Positions 24,055 through 34,533 of a stretch of 64,000 bases of DNA are shown here, in pieces (within the stretch, counting starts at the first letter, position 1; each line of letters opens with the position of its first letter). The DNA is taken from assembly GCF_001984195.1 (NCBI RefSeq), contig NZ_MTQN01000010.1, positions 1,116,001 to 1,180,000 of the forward strand, given 5' to 3'. The DNA comes from Kribbella sp. ALI-6-A. GTDB lineage: Bacteria > Actinomycetota > Actinomycetes > Propionibacteriales > Kribbellaceae. The translations under genes and the position numbers were made by a program. The notes beneath the pieces were generated by a model that was not told where the DNA came from, did not search any database, and saw nothing but the letters and a program-made list of their open reading frames with translations.

Positions 24055-25713
24055 GTGACTCCGGAACAGCTCGCTGAGAAGATCCTGCAGGCCCTGACCG
24101 CGCTCGTCGACGACGGCACCATCACTGTCGACGGCGGGTTGCCGGGCGAGCTGAAGGTCGAGCGCCCCAAGAACCCCGAGCACGGGGACTACGCCACCAA
24201 CGTCGCGATGCAGCTGGGCAAGCGCTCCGGGATGAACCCGCGCGCCTTCGCCGAGTTGCTGGCCGAGCGGCTGGGCAGCGACGAGGCGATCAGCGCCGTC
24301 GAGATCGCCGGCCCGGGCTTCATCAACATCCGGGTCGCGGCCGATGCCCAGGGCAAGATCGCGCAGGCGATCGTCGACGCCGGCCCGGCGTACGGGAGCA
24401 GCGACAGCCTCAAGGGGCAGGCGATCAACCTCGAGTTCATCTCGGCCAACCCGACCGGCCCGCTGCACCTGGGCCACACCCGCTGGGCCGCCGTCGGCGA
24501 CGCGCTGGCGCGGGTGCTGACCAAGGCCGGCGCGGTGGTCACCCGCGAGTTCTACGTCAACGACCGCGGCGCGCAGATGGACAAGTTCGGCGCTTCGCTG
24601 AAGGCCGCCGCGCACGGTCAGCCGATCCCCGAGGACGGCTACCACGGCGCCTACATCATCGAGCTGGCCGAGCGGATCGTCCGGGAGGTCCCGGGCATCA
24701 CCGAGCTGCCGGACGACGAGCAGACCGTCGCCTTCCGCGAGGCCGGGTACGAGCGCCAGCTCAAGGAGCAGCAGGACCAGCTCGACCACTTCCGGACCAA
24801 GTTCGACGTCTGGTACTCCGAGCGCAGCCTGCACGAGCAGGACGGCGTCGGCCACGCGATCGAGAAGCTGCGCGCCCAGGGTCACCTGTACGACGACGAC
24901 GGCGCGCTGTGGATGCGGACCACCGACTTCACCGACGACAAGGACCGGGTGCTGATCCGGTCCAACGGCGAGCCGACCTACTTCGCCTCCGACGCGGCGT
25001 ACTACGTGAACAAGCGCGAACGCGGCTTCGAGGTGGCGATCTACCTGCTCGGCGCCGACCACCACGGCTACGTGAACCGGCTGAAGGCGATCGCGGCCTG
25101 CGCCGGCGACGACCCCGAGCACAACATCGAGATCCTGATCGGCCAGCTGGTGAAGATCCTCAAGGGCGGCGAGGAGATGAAGCTGTCCAAGCGGGCCGGC
25201 ACCATCGTCACGCTGGCCGAGCTGGTCGAGGAGGGCGGCGTCGACCCGCTGCGGTACACGCTGTGCCGCTACCCGGTCGACTCGCCGCTGACGCTGGACA
25301 TCGAGGAGATGACCCGCCAGGTCAGCGAGAACCCGGTGTACTACGTGCAGTACGCGCACGCCCGGCTGGCCTCGATCCTGCGCAACGCCGACGACCTGGG
25401 CATCAAGCTGGACGAGTTCGACCCGGGTCTGCTCAGCCACGAGCGCGAGGGTGACCTGCTGCGCGCGCTGGCCGAGTTCCCGCGGATCGTCGCCACGGCG
25501 GCCGAGCTGCGCGAGCCGCACCGGATCGCCCGCTACCTGGAGGACACCGCGTCGGCGTTCCACAAGTTCTACGACAGCTGCCGGGTGCTCCCGCGCGGCG
25601 ACGAGGAGGTGGAGCCGGTGCACACGGCTCGCCTGACCCTGGTCGGTGCGACCAGGACCGTTCTCGCCAACGGGCTGGACCTGCTCGGCGTCTCCGCTCC
25701 GGAGCGGATGTGA
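24055..25713 (+). CDS. argS: Arginyl-tRNA synthetase
   Basis: A 552-residue class I synthetase. An N-terminal additional domain precedes the HIGH-type motif HLGHTRW near residue 140, and the KMSKS-type loop is MKLSKRAGT near residue 377. The C-terminal anticodon-binding helical domain ends SAPERM. It charges tRNA-Arg with arginine. It starts at a GTG and overlaps lysA by 4 nt (GTGA). This argS-lysA order is conserved in actinobacteria. Confidence 0.98.
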   Translation: MTPEQLAEKILQALTALVDDGTITVDGGLPGELKVERPKNPEHGDYATNVAMQLGKRSGMNPRAFAELLAERLGSDEAISAVEIAGPGFINIRVAADAQGKIAQAIVDAGPAYGSSDSLKGQAINLEFISANPTGPLHLGHTRWAAVGDALARVLTKAGAVVTREFYVNDRGAQMDKFGASLKAAAHGQPIPEDGYHGAYIIELAERIVREVPGITELPDDEQTVAFREAGYERQLKEQQDQLDHFRTKFDVWYSERSLHEQDGVGHAIEKLRAQGHLYDDDGALWMRTTDFTDDKDRVLIRSNGEPTYFASDAAYYVNKRERGFEVAIYLLGADHHGYVNRLKAIAACAGDDPEHNIEILIGQLVKILKGGEEMKLSKRAGTIVTLAELVEEGGVDPLRYTLCRYPVDSPLTLDIEEMTRQVSENPVYYVQYAHARLASILRNADDLGIKLDEFDPGLLSHEREGDLLRALAEFPRIVATAAELREPHRIARYLEDTASAFHKFYDSCRVLPRGDEEVEPVHTARLTLVGATRTVLANGLDLLGVSAPERM

Positions 25714-27113
25714 GGGCGCACGAGGCGGGCACGCTGCACGCCGACATCGGGCACAAGGCGCCGCCGTGGCTGCGGGCACCGCGCGACGTCAACGACCTGG
25801 TCCCGGCGTTGTGGTCGCACACCGCGAAGAAGAACGGTGACGGCGCGCTCGAGGTCGGCGGCGTCGACCTGCGCGAGCTGGTCGCCGAGCACGGCAGTCC
25901 GGCGTACGTGCTGGACGAGGACGACTTCCGCAGCCGCGCGCGGGCGTTCAAGACCGCGTTCAAGGACATCGACGTGTACTACGCCGGCAAGGCGTTCCTG
26001 TGTACGACGGTGGTCCGCTGGGTGATGGAGGAGGGGCTCAACCTCGACATCTGCAGCGGCGGCGAGCTGGCGGTCGCGCTGCGCGCCGGCGCCGACCCGA
26101 AGCGGCTCGGCTTCCACGGCAACAACAAGTCCGAGCAGGAGCTGGCCCGGGCGCTGGACGCCGGCGTCGGGCGGATCATCGTCGACTCGCTGTACGAGAT
26201 CGACCGGCTGATCGCGCTGGCCGCCGAGCGCGGCGTGGTCGCGCCGGTGATGGTCCGGGTCACCGCGGGCGTCGAGGCGCACACCCACGAGTACATCGCG
26301 ACCGCGCACGAGGACCAGAAGTTCGGCTTCTCGATCACCTCCGGCGCCGCCTTCGAAGCGGTTGCCAAGGTCAACGAATCCGCCGAGCTGGAGCTGCTCG
26401 GGCTGCACTCGCACATCGGCTCGCAGATCTTCGACACCTCCGGGTTCGAGCTGGCCGCGAAGCGCCTGATCGCCTTGCACGCAAGGGTTTCCGACGAGCT
26501 CGGTGTCGACATGCCCGAGCTCGACCTGGGCGGCGGTTTCGGCATCGCCTACACCACGCAGGACGACCCGGCCGACCCCGCGCAGCTGGCCACCGAGATG
26601 ACCAAGATCATCGAGCACGAGTGCCGCGCGTACGACGTCGAGGTGCCGCGGGTGTCGATCGAGCCGGGCCGGGCGATCGTCGGACCGGCGGTCTGCACGG
26701 TGTACTCGGTCGGCACCGTCAAGGAGGTCGCGCTGGACGCCGGCGCGGCCCGGACATACGTCTCGGTCGACGGCGGGATGAGCGACAACATCCGCACCGC
26801 CCTGTACGACGCGGACTACTCCTGCACGCTGGCCAACCGCTACTCCGGCGCCACGCCGACGCTGGCCCGCGTGGTCGGCAAGCACTGTGAGTCCGGTGAC
26901 ATCGTGGTCAAGGACGAGTTCCTGCCCTCCGACGTCGTCCCGGGCGACCTGGTCGCCGTACCGGGCACCGGTGCGTACTGCCGCTCGATGGCGAGCAACT
27001 ACAACCACGTGCCGCGGCCACCGGTGATCGCGGTCAAAGACGGACAGACCCGCGTCGTCGTCCGGCGGGAGACCGAGGACGACATGCTGCTGCTGGACAT
27101 GGGGGCCGAATGA
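25710..27113 (+). CDS. lysA: Diaminopimelate decarboxylase
   Basis: A 467-residue PLP enzyme that makes L-lysine from meso-diaminopimelate. The PLP lysine is in YYAGKAFLCT near residue 94. DICSGGELAVALRAG, LGLHSHIGSQI and the substrate motif EPGRAIVGPA follow. Length is normal. The GTG start lies in the argS stop (GTGA) and its own stop overlaps hom (ATGA), so translation runs through the group. Confidence 0.97.
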   Translation: MRAHEAGTLHADIGHKAPPWLRAPRDVNDLVPALWSHTAKKNGDGALEVGGVDLRELVAEHGSPAYVLDEDDFRSRARAFKTAFKDIDVYYAGKAFLCTTVVRWVMEEGLNLDICSGGELAVALRAGADPKRLGFHGNNKSEQELARALDAGVGRIIVDSLYEIDRLIALAAERGVVAPVMVRVTAGVEAHTHEYIATAHEDQKFGFSITSGAAFEAVAKVNESAELELLGLHSHIGSQIFDTSGFELAAKRLIALHARVSDELGVDMPELDLGGGFGIAYTTQDDPADPAQLATEMTKIIEHECRAYDVEVPRVSIEPGRAIVGPAVCTVYSVGTVKEVALDAGAARTYVSVDGGMSDNIRTALYDADYSCTLANRYSGATPTLARVVGKHCESGDIVVKDEFLPSDVVPGDLVAVPGTGAYCRSMASNYNHVPRPPVIAVKDGQTRVVVRRETEDDMLLLDMGAE

Positions 27114-28417
27114 CGCTGAACGGAACCGACAAGAAGCCCCTCAAGGTCGCACTGCTGGGCTGTGGCGTGGTCGGCACCGAGGTGGTCCGGATCCTCACCA
27201 CGCGGGCCGACGACCTGGCCGCCCGGGTCGGCGCGCCGCTGGAGATCGCCGGCATCGCCGTACGCCGGGCCGGTCGCGAGCGGGACATCGCCGTCGACCC
27301 CGCGCTGATCACCACCGACGCGCAGGCGCTGGTCAGCCGCGGCGACCTGGACCTGGTGATCGAGGTGATCGGTGGTCTGGAGCCGGCCCGCGGGCTGATC
27401 CTGACCGCGCTCGAGCACGGCGCCTCCGTCGTCACGGCGAACAAGGCGCTGCTGGCCGAGGACGGCCCGACGCTGTTCGCCGCCGCGGAGAAGTACGAGC
27501 GCGACCTGTACTTCGAGGCCGCCGTGGCCGGGGCGATCCCGATCCTGCGGCCGCTGCGCGAGTCGCTGGCCGGTGACGACGTGACCCGGGTGATGGGCAT
27601 CGTCAACGGCACGACGAACTACATCCTGGACAAGATGGACTCCACCGGCGCCGGGTTCGACGAGGCGCTGGCCGAGGCCCAGGCTTTGGGGTACGCCGAG
27701 GCCGACCCGACCGCCGACATCGAAGGCTTCGACGCGGCGGCGAAGGCCGCGCTGCTGGCCAGCCTGGCTTTCCACACCCGGGTCTCGATCGCCGACGTGC
27801 ACCGCGAGGGCATCACCGACGTGTCCGCGACCGACATCGCCTCGGCCCGCGCGATGGGTTGTGTGGTCAAGTCGCTGGCGATCTGCGAGCTGGACGAGGC
27901 GACCGACTCGGTCAGTGCCCGGGTCTACCCGGCGATGATCCCGCAGAACCATCCGCTGGCCTCGGTCCGGGACGCCTACAACGCCGTTTTCGTGGAATCC
28001 AAAGCGGCCGGCCAGCTGATGTTCTATGGTCGTGGTGCCGGCGGCGCCCCGACGGCCAGTGCCGTCCTCGGGGATCTGGTGTCCGCCGCGCGCAACCGGC
28101 TCAAGGGAGTGCCGGGGGTCGGCGAGTCGTCGTACACCCAGCGAGCCGTGCGGCCGATGGGCGACGCGATGACCCGCTACCACGTGTCGCTGGACGTGGC
28201 CGACAAGGCCGGTGTGCTGGCGGCGGTGGCCCACGCGTTCTCCGAGCACGACGTGTCGATCCAGACCGTGCGCCAGGAGGGCCGGGGCGGTGACGCGCAG
28301 CTCGTCGTGGTCACCCACACCGCCACCGACGCCGCGCTGTCGGCCACCGTGGATTCCCTGCGCGACATGGACATCGTTCGTGAAGTCAGCAGTGTGATGC
28401 GGGTCGAAGGAGATTGA
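27110..28417 (+). CDS. hom: Homoserine dehydrogenase
   Basis: A 435-residue monofunctional enzyme that reduces aspartate semialdehyde to homoserine. The NAD(P) site is LLGCGVVGTEVVRIL near the N-terminus. GIVNGTTNYIL and a catalytic region near EADPTADIEGFDAAAK follow. A C-terminal ACT domain from about residue 350 (HVSLDVADKAGVLAAVAHAF) implies feedback control, as known for actinobacterial enzymes. It overlaps lysA by 4 nt; thrC starts 3 nt after it. Confidence 0.97.
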   Translation: MTLNGTDKKPLKVALLGCGVVGTEVVRILTTRADDLAARVGAPLEIAGIAVRRAGRERDIAVDPALITTDAQALVSRGDLDLVIEVIGGLEPARGLILTALEHGASVVTANKALLAEDGPTLFAAAEKYERDLYFEAAVAGAIPILRPLRESLAGDDVTRVMGIVNGTTNYILDKMDSTGAGFDEALAEAQALGYAEADPTADIEGFDAAAKAALLASLAFHTRVSIADVHREGITDVSATDIASARAMGCVVKSLAICELDEATDSVSARVYPAMIPQNHPLASVRDAYNAVFVESKAAGQLMFYGRGAGGAPTASAVLGDLVSAARNRLKGVPGVGESSYTQRAVRPMGDAMTRYHVSLDVADKAGVLAAVAHAFSEHDVSIQTVRQEGRGGDAQLVVVTHTATDAALSATVDSLRDMDIVREVSSVMRVEGD

Positions 28418-28420
28418 GCT

Positions 28421-29485
28421 ATGGCTCACCAGTGGCGAGGCGTGATCGAGGAATACCGCGACCGGCTTCCGGTCTCGACGGACACTCCGGTGGTCACGCT
28501 CGGCGAGGGCGGTACGCCGCTGGTGGCCGCGCAATGGCTGTCCGAGCAGACCAACTGCGAGGTCTGGCTCAAGGTCGAGGGCAACAACCCGACCGGTTCG
28601 TTCAAGGACCGCGGGATGACCGTGGCGATCTCACTGGCCGCGCAGGCCGGTGACAAGGCGGTCGTCTGCGCCTCGACCGGCAACACGTCCGCCTCGGCCG
28701 CGGCGTACGCGGTGCGGGCCGGGATGCTGCCGCTGGTGCTGATCCCGGCCGGGCGGATCGCGCAGGGCAAGCTGGCCCAGGCGATCGTGCACGGCGCGCA
28801 GCTGGTGCAGATCGACGGTGGGTTCGACGACTGCCTGCGGATCGTGCGCGAGTTGGGCAAGCACTACCCGGTCGCGCTGGTCAACTCGGTGAACCCGGTC
28901 CGCCTGGAGGGGCAGAAGACGGCGGCGTTCGAGGTGTGCGACGCACTTGGTGACGCGCCTGACCTGCACCTGCTGCCGGTGGGCAACGCGGGCAACATCG
29001 CGGCGTACTGGAAGGGATACGGCGAGTACGCGCGGGACAAGGTGTCGTCGCGGACCCCGCGGATGTGGGGCTTCCAGGCCGAGGGCGCGGCGCCGATCGT
29101 GAACGGCGCGATCGTCGAGCAGCCGGACACCCTGGCGACCGCGATCCGCGTCGGCAACCCGGCGTCCTGGACGCTGGCCGAGGCCGCGCGCGACGAGTCC
29201 GGCGGACTGATCGAGGCCGTCAGCGACGAGCAGATCCTCGCCGCCCAGCGCGAATTGGCCGCCCGGGAAGGCGTTTTCGTCGAGCCGGCGTCGGCCGCCG
29301 GAGTCGCTGGACTGCTGGCACTGAAGGCCGCCGGGCGCGTGGACGGTGGCCAGACGATCGTCATCACGGTGACCGGTCACGGCCTCAAGGACATCGACAC
29401 CGCGCTGTCGGGCGCGGCTCCCGCCGAAACGCAGGTCACTCCCGCCGACACCGACGCGGTCGCCCGAGTCGCCGGGCTGGCCTGA
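28421..29485 (+). CDS. thrC: Threonine synthase
   Basis: A 354-residue PLP enzyme converting O-phosphohomoserine to threonine. PLP binds the lysine in [11 protein letters not shown], near residue 60. [11 protein letters not shown] and [17 protein letters not shown] are typical of the short bacterial type. It lies between hom and thrB, with 3 nt and 1 nt spacers. Confidence 0.97.
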   Translation: MAHQWRGVIEEYRDRLPVSTDTPVVTLGEGGTPLVAAQWLSEQTNCEVWLKVEGNNPTGSFKDRGMTVAISLAAQAGDKAVVCASTGNTSASAAAYAVRAGMLPLVLIPAGRIAQGKLAQAIVHGAQLVQIDGGFDDCLRIVRELGKHYPVALVNSVNPVRLEGQKTAAFEVCDALGDAPDLHLLPVGNAGNIAAYWKGYGEYARDKVSSRTPRMWGFQAEGAAPIVNGAIVEQPDTLATAIRVGNPASWTLAEAARDESGGLIEAVSDEQILAAQRELAAREGVFVEPASAAGVAGLLALKAAGRVDGGQTIVITVTGHGLKDIDTALSGAAPAETQVTPADTDAVARVAGLA

Positions 29486-29486
29486 G

Positions 29487-30404
29487 TTGGGTCCCGTACG
29501 GGTCCGGGTGCCGGCCACCAGCGCCAATCTGGGGCCCGGATTCGACGCCTTCGGCCTGGCCCTCGGCCTGTACGACGAACTGACGGTTGTCCCTGGCGGC
29601 TCCGGGATTTCGGTCGAGGTGACCGGAGCCGGAGCCGGCGAAGTCGCGCTCGACGAGTCGCATCTGGTGGTGCGGGCGATCCGGGCCGGGCTCGAGTCGC
29701 TCGGGGCCACGGTGCCGGGCTTCGTGCTGCGCTGTGACAACCGGGTGCCGCACGGGCGCGGACTGGGATCGTCGTCCGCGGCGATCGTCGGCGGGATCGC
29801 GGCGGCGTACGGGCTGGCGGGGGTGGAGCTCGACCGGGAGCGGGTGGTCGAGCTGGCCAACGAGCTCGAAGGGCATCCGGACAACGTCGCGGCGGCGGCG
29901 CTGGGCGGGTTCACCACGGCGTGGGTCGACGGTGGCATCGGCCGGGCGGTGCGGGCCGAACCGGTGGCCGGGTTGCGGGCGACGGCGTACGTACCGCAGG
30001 TGCGGGTGCTGACGAAACAAGCGCGCGGGTTGCTGCCGGACGTCGTACCGCATGCGGATGCGGCGGCGAACGCGGGACGAGCCGCGTTGCTGGTGACGGC
30101 GATCACGTCTCGGCCCGAGTTGCTGATGACGGCGACCGAGGACCGGCTGCATCAGGAGTACCGGGAGCCGGTGATGCCCGAGACGTTGGCGCTGGTGCAC
30201 AAGCTGCGGGGCAGTGGTCTGGCCGCCGTCGTGAGTGGTGCGGGGCCGACCGTTCTGGTGCTGGAGGCCCTTTCGGGCAAGGAGATCGCGGGAACTCCCA
30301 CCGCGCCGGACGGATGGACGCGGTACGACCTGGCCGTCGATCCAGCCGGCGTACAGGTCTGGTCCGGACATGATCGAGGCGTTAGTTCGCCCAGGGCGGA
30401 ATGA
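29487..30404 (+). CDS. thrB: Homoserine kinase
   Basis: A 305-residue GHMP kinase phosphorylating homoserine. It opens VRVPATSANLGPGFDAFGLA, and the ATP loop is VPHGRGLGSSSAAIVGG near residue 89. The C-terminal motif SGAGPTVLVL closes the fold. The start is a TTG right after the thrC stop; a GTG at 29508 is possible but would cut into the conserved first strand. It completes the argS-lysA-hom-thrC-thrB group. About 300 nt separate it from rho. Confidence 0.95.
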   Translation: MGPVRVRVPATSANLGPGFDAFGLALGLYDELTVVPGGSGISVEVTGAGAGEVALDESHLVVRAIRAGLESLGATVPGFVLRCDNRVPHGRGLGSSSAAIVGGIAAAYGLAGVELDRERVVELANELEGHPDNVAAAALGGFTTAWVDGGIGRAVRAEPVAGLRATAYVPQVRVLTKQARGLLPDVVPHADAAANAGRAALLVTAITSRPELLMTATEDRLHQEYREPVMPETLALVHKLRGSGLAAVVSGAGPTVLVLEALSGKEIAGTPTAPDGWTRYDLAVDPAGVQVWSGHDRGVSSPRAE

Positions 30405-30708
30405 ACAGGACCCAACACGCGTTGCACCTCCCGAGGCAGCAGAAGGACCCTGTGTGGTGCTAGTCTCGACTCACCCGATCCCCTCCAGGTGATCGGTGAA
30501 CTCTCGCCGCTTCCGGGCTGTGTTCCCGGCACCCAGGTGTCCGTGGCGATCCCCAGTGAATGACTTGCGCCGCCTGCGCCGGAGAATTCCGGGGGACCGG
30601 ATCCAGCGAGAACCTCTTGTACCCGCGTCGCCGTCCGCCGGCCGTGGGTGATGATTCCGGGCGATGAGCCTGTCAGGACATCGTTCATCCGTGTGGGAAG
30701 GACCTCAC
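30405..30708 (+). promoter_or_regulatory. Long leader and promoter region of rho
   Basis: A 304-nt gap without a gene. An extended -10-like TGCTAGTCT (TAGTCT at 30461-30466) is present but its -35 is weak. Downstream is a near-palindrome TCACCCGATC / GATCGGTGA (30471-30480, 30491-30499) and a small hairpin with CCGGG/CCCGG arms near 30518-30534. A >200-nt leader would suit autoregulated Rho, but this is inference. An in-frame ATG at 30664 lacks a good RBS. Confidence 0.5.
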
Positions 30709-32985
30709 GTGACAGAAACTGTTGAAGCCTCCAACGGTGCTTCGGCGCCCGAAGCGAGCGCGAGCACGCGGCGCCGCAAGACCGGAGGCGGCCTCGAAGG
30801 CATGCTGCTCCCCGAGCTCAAGCAGCTCGCCGGGACGCTCGGCATCAAGGGCACCGGCGCGCTGCGCAAGGGCCAGCTGATCGAGGCGATCAAGGCCGCC
30901 CAGGGCGGCAGCTCGACCGGTGGCGCGAGCCGCGCGCGGTCGACGCAGCCGACGCTGGACGAGGCCGCGGAGCAGCCGGCGGTGACGCGCGCCAAGCGCG
31001 CGCCGGCCGAGACTCCGGTGCGCGAGGGCGGCAGTCGCCGGGCCCGCGCCGCCGCGGCCGAGACGGCCGCCGAGAACGGGGCGGCCTCGACGCCGGCCCC
31101 GGCCGTGACTTCCGGGGGGACCCCGAACGCAGACAGCGCGCCGCAGGCTGCCGCGCCGCAGGTCGCCGTCGAGAGCGCGCCGCAGGTCGCTGACCGCGGT
31201 GCCGCCGAGCCGCAGGCCGCCGACCGCGCGGCCACCCAGAACGGCGCCGCGACGGCGTCGGCCGGGACCGCTGAGCGCACCGACGAGCGCGAGGGCCGGT
31301 CCGAGGAGCGCAACCGCGACGGTGGTCGCGAGCGCAGCCGCAACCGGGACAACCAGAGCCGCGACGGCCGCGACGCCCAGCAGGGGCGCGAGGGTCAGCA
31401 GAGCCGTGAGGGTCGCGACGGCCAGCAGGGCCGCGAGGGCCGCGACGGGCAGCAGGCCCGCGATGGCGGGCGCGAGGGCCGCGAGGGCCAGAACCGCGAC
31501 GGCCAGAACCGCGACGGCCAGCAGGCCCGCGACGGTGGCCGCGACCAGAACCAGCGCAACCGCGCCGACGGCCGCGACGGTCGTGCCGACGGCCGCGAGG
31601 GCCGCGACGGTCGCGACAACCGCACCGATGGTCGCGACAACCGCACCGACGGCCGGGGCGACAACCGCACCGACAGCCGGATCGACGACCAGGACGGGGA
31701 CGGCCGGCGTCGTCGCCGCCGGGGCCGTGACCGGGACCGCAACCGCGACGGCCGCGACGGCGGGCGTGACGCCGGCCGCAGCCGGGGCCGCGGCGAGCGG
31801 TTCGACCCGGAGCCGACGATCAGCGAGGACGACGTCCTGGTCCCCGCGGCCGGCATCCTCGACGTGCTCGACAACTACGCGTTCGTCCGGACCAGCGGTT
31901 ACCTGCCGGGCCCGAACGACGTGTACGTCGCGCTGTCGATGGTCAAGCGCTACGGCCTGCGCAAGGGCGACGCGATCACCGGTGCGGTGAAGCAGCCGTC
32001 CGACGGTGAGCGCAAGGAGAAGTTCAACCCGCTGGTCCGGATCGACACCGTGAACGGGTCGGACCCGGAGATCGCCAAGCAGCGGCAGGACTTCAACAAG
32101 CTGACCCCGCTGTACGCGACCGAGCGGCTGCGGCTCGAGACCGAGTCGAACATCCTGACCACCCGGATCGTCGACATCGTCAGCCCGATCGGCAAGGGTC
32201 AGCGTGGTCTGATCGTGTCGCCGCCGAAGGCCGGCAAGACGATGGTGCTGCAGGCGCTGGCGAACGCGATCACCACGAACAACCCCGAAGTGCACCTGAT
32301 GGTCGTGCTGGTCGACGAGCGGCCCGAAGAGGTCACCGACATGCAGCGCACGGTCAAGGGTGAGGTGATCGCCTCGACCTTCGACCGTCCGGCCGACGAC
32401 CACACCACGGTCGCCGAGCTGGCGATCGAGCGGGCCAAGCGTCTGGTCGAGCTGGGCCACGACGTGGTCGTGCTGCTGGACTCGATCACCCGCCTGGGCC
32501 GGGCGTACAACATCGCGGCACCGGCCAGCGGCCGGATCCTGTCCGGTGGTGTCGACTCCTCGGCGCTGTACCCGCCGAAGCGGTTCTTCGGCGCGGCCCG
32601 CAACATCGAGGACGGCGGTTCGCTGACGATCCTGGCCACGGCCCTGATCGAGACCGGTTCCAAGATGGACGAGGTCATCTTCGAGGAGTTCAAGGGCACC
32701 GGCAACATGGAGCTGCGGCTGCGCCGCGAGTTCGCCGACCGCCGGATCTTCCCGGCGATCGACGTCGTCGCCTCCGGCACCCGCCGCGAGGAGCTTCTGA
32801 TGAGCAAGGACGAGACTCAGGTCGTCTGGAAGCTCCGCCGGGTGCTGTCCGCCCTCGACGGCCAGGCCGCCCTGGAACTGCTGATCGGCAAGCTCAAGGA
32901 GAGCAAGTCGAACATCGAGTTCCTGCTCCAGGTCAACAAGACCACCCCGTCGGCCGGCGGCCGCAGCACCGACGACGGCAACTAG
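30709..32985 (+). CDS. rho: Transcription termination factor Rho
   Basis: A 758-residue Rho, much longer than the ~420 of E. coli. An N-terminal Rho-N helix pair ([17 protein letters not shown]) comes first. An Ala-rich region and an Arg/Asp/Gly/Gln repeat region (about residues 185-365) follow. The RNA-binding cold-shock-like domain starts near 375 ([17 protein letters not shown]) and the ATPase core holds the P-loop PPKAGKTM. Large Arg-rich inserts are typical of actinobacteria and bind RNA. GTG at 30709 is preceded by GGGAAGGA. Confidence 0.96.
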   Translation: MTETVEASNGASAPEASASTRRRKTGGGLEGMLLPELKQLAGTLGIKGTGALRKGQLIEAIKAAQGGSSTGGASRARSTQPTLDEAAEQPAVTRAKRAPAETPVREGGSRRARAAAAETAAENGAASTPAPAVTSGGTPNADSAPQAAAPQVAVESAPQVADRGAAEPQAADRAATQNGAATASAGTAERTDEREGRSEERNRDGGRERSRNRDNQSRDGRDAQQGREGQQSREGRDGQQGREGRDGQQARDGGREGREGQNRDGQNRDGQQARDGGRDQNQRNRADGRDGRADGREGRDGRDNRTDGRDNRTDGRGDNRTDSRIDDQDGDGRRRRRRGRDRDRNRDGRDGGRDAGRSRGRGERFDPEPTISEDDVLVPAAGILDVLDNYAFVRTSGYLPGPNDVYVALSMVKRYGLRKGDAITGAVKQPSDGERKEKFNPLVRIDTVNGSDPEIAKQRQDFNKLTPLYATERLRLETESNILTTRIVDIVSPIGKGQRGLIVSPPKAGKTMVLQALANAITTNNPEVHLMVVLVDERPEEVTDMQRTVKGEVIASTFDRPADDHTTVAELAIERAKRLVELGHDVVVLLDSITRLGRAYNIAAPASGRILSGGVDSSALYPPKRFFGAARNIEDGGSLTILATALIETGSKMDEVIFEEFKGTGNMELRLRREFADRRIFPAIDVVASGTRREELLMSKDETQVVWKLRRVLSALDGQAALELLIGKLKESKSNIEFLLQVNKTTPSAGGRSTDDGN

Positions 32986-32998
32986 CAAGAACACCAGC

Positions 32999-33035
32999 CG
33001 GCCCGGGACGTGCGCCAGCACTTCCCGGGCCGTTT
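32999..33035 (+). terminator. Intrinsic terminator after rho
   Basis: Perfect 10-bp arms CGGCCCGGGA (32999-33008) and TCCCGGGCCG (33023-33032) are followed by TTT. The hairpin begins 14 nt after the rho stop codon. Confidence 0.82.
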
Positions 33036-33154
33036 GCCGTACCCAACAGCCCCGGTTTGTCCCGGCAAACCCCCAGATGGCAGACTTGTCCGTTGGTTCC
33101 GGTTCACGTCAGCACCGTGCGGGCGACCCGGGACGCCTGAGACCTAGGAGATCC

Positions 33155-33361
33155 ATGAAGAGCGACATCCACCCGACCTACGTCGACACCACGGTGACCT
33201 GCACCTGTGGGGCGACGTTCCAGACGCGCTCCACGGCGGAGAACGGCTCGATCCACGCCGACGTCTGCTCGCAGTGCCACCCGTTCTACACCGGCAAGCA
33301 GAAGATCCTCGACACCGGTGGCCGGGTCGCCCGCTTCGAGAAGCGGTACGCCAAGAAGTAG
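33155..33361 (+). CDS. rpmE: 50S ribosomal protein L31, zinc form
   Basis: A 68-residue ribosomal protein. C16, C18, C38 and C41 form a zinc-ribbon site, so this is the zinc-dependent (C+) form. It starts MKSDIHPTY, usual for the family. The ATG at 33155 follows TAGGAG; the longer frame has no RBS. It sits between rho and prfA as in other actinobacteria, with its own terminator. Confidence 0.97.
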   Translation: MKSDIHPTYVDTTVTCTCGATFQTRSTAENGSIHADVCSQCHPFYTGKQKILDTGGRVARFEKRYAKK

Positions 33362-33368
33362 CTGTCTC

Positions 33369-33420
33369 ACCGCGCGCCGGTTCGCGACCCTCGGGGTCCG
33401 CGGACCGGCGCGCGGTTTGT
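33369..33420 (+). terminator. Intrinsic terminator after rpmE
   Basis: Perfect 13-bp arms (33369-33381 and 33404-33416, ACCGCGCGCCGGT and its complement) are followed by a T-rich tail TTGTGTT. It begins 8 nt after the rpmE stop. Confidence 0.85.
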
Positions 33421-33453
33421 GTTCCCACCCAAAAGTTCTGGAAGGAGTGACCG

Positions 33454-34533
33454 GTGTTCGAAGCGGTACAGACGCTCAAGGCGGAGTACGCCGAGCTGGA
33501 ACGGCAGATGTCGGACCCCGACCTGCACTCCGACCAGGCCAACGCCCGCCGGGTGGGCAAGCGGTACGCCGCGCTCGCGCCGGTGGTCCGCGCCTACGAC
33601 GAGTGGTTGCAGACCGCTGACGACATCGAGGCGGCCAAGGAGCTCGCGGCCGAGGACCCGGCGTTCGCCGACGAGGCGGTCAAGCTGACCGCGCGGCACG
33701 ACGAGCTGACCGAGAAGCTGCGGATGCTGCTGGTGCCGCGCGACCCGAGCGACGACAAGGACGCGATCCTCGAGATCAAGGCGGGCGAGGGCGGCGACGA
33801 GTCGGCGCTGTTCGCCGGCGACCTGCTGAAGATGTACCTCAAGTTCGCCGAGTCGCAGAACTGGAAGACCGAGGTGCTCGACTCGGCCGAGTCCGATCTC
33901 GGCGGCTACAAGTCGATCACCGTCGCGGTGAAGGCCAAGGGCACGCCCGAGCCGGGCGAGGCGCCGTACGCGAAGCTGAAGTTCGAGGGTGGCGTGCACC
34001 GGGTCCAGCGGGTGCCGGTGACCGAGTCGCAGGGCCGGATCCACACCAGCGCCGCCGGGGTGCTGGTGCTGCCGGAGGCCGAGGACGTCGACGTCGAGAT
34101 CGACCAGAACGACCTGCGGATCGACGTGTTCCGCTCGTCGGGCCCGGGTGGTCAGAGCGTCAACACGACCGACTCGGCGGTCCGGATCACCCACCTGCCG
34201 ACCGGCATCGTGGTCTCGATGCAGAACGAGAAGTCCCAGCTGCAGAACCGCGAGCAGGCGATGCGCGTGCTGCGGTCCCGGCTGCTCGCCGCGGCCCAGG
34301 AGGCGGCCGACCAGGAGGCCTCGGACGCGCGCCGGCTGCAGATCCGCACGGTCGACCGGTCGGAGCGGATCCGCACCTACAACTTCCCGGAGAACCGCTT
34401 CTCCGACCACCGGGTCGGCTACAAGGCGCACAACCTGGACCAGGTGCTCGGCGGCGATCTCGCGCCGGTGATCCAGGCGCTGACCGACGCCGACATGTCC
34501 GCCCGGCTGGAAGCCGTCGAGTCTCACCAGTGA
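33454..34533 (+). CDS. prfA: Peptide chain release factor 1
   Basis: A 359-residue RF1 that recognises UAA and UAG. The peptidyl-hydrolysis GGQ is at residues 232-234 ([17 protein letters not shown]). The stop-codon PxT motif appears as PVT in [11 protein letters not shown], which marks RF1 rather than RF2. The GTG start follows GGAAGGAG. It overlaps prmC by 4 nt (GTGA). PrmC methylates the GGQ glutamine of this protein, so the pair is functionally linked. Confidence 0.98.
   Translation: MFEAVQTLKAEYAELERQMSDPDLHSDQANARRVGKRYAALAPVVRAYDEWLQTADDIEAAKELAAEDPAFADEAVKLTARHDELTEKLRMLLVPRDPSDDKDAILEIKAGEGGDESALFAGDLLKMYLKFAESQNWKTEVLDSAESDLGGYKSITVAVKAKGTPEPGEAPYAKLKFEGGVHRVQRVPVTESQGRIHTSAAGVLVLPEAEDVDVEIDQNDLRIDVFRSSGPGGQSVNTTDSAVRITHLPTGIVVSMQNEKSQLQNREQAMRVLRSRLLAAAQEAADQEASDARRLQIRTVDRSERIRTYNFPENRFSDHRVGYKAHNLDQVLGGDLAPVIQALTDADMSARLEAVESHQ

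Noticed and set aside
24055..30404. argS to thrB as a novel biosynthetic cluster
   Set aside because: This order is the ordinary actinobacterial arrangement for lysine and threonine synthesis.
30685..33021. 778-residue minus-strand frame over rho
   Set aside because: It is the reverse of the biased rho codons and has no domain of its own; rho is clear on the plus strand.
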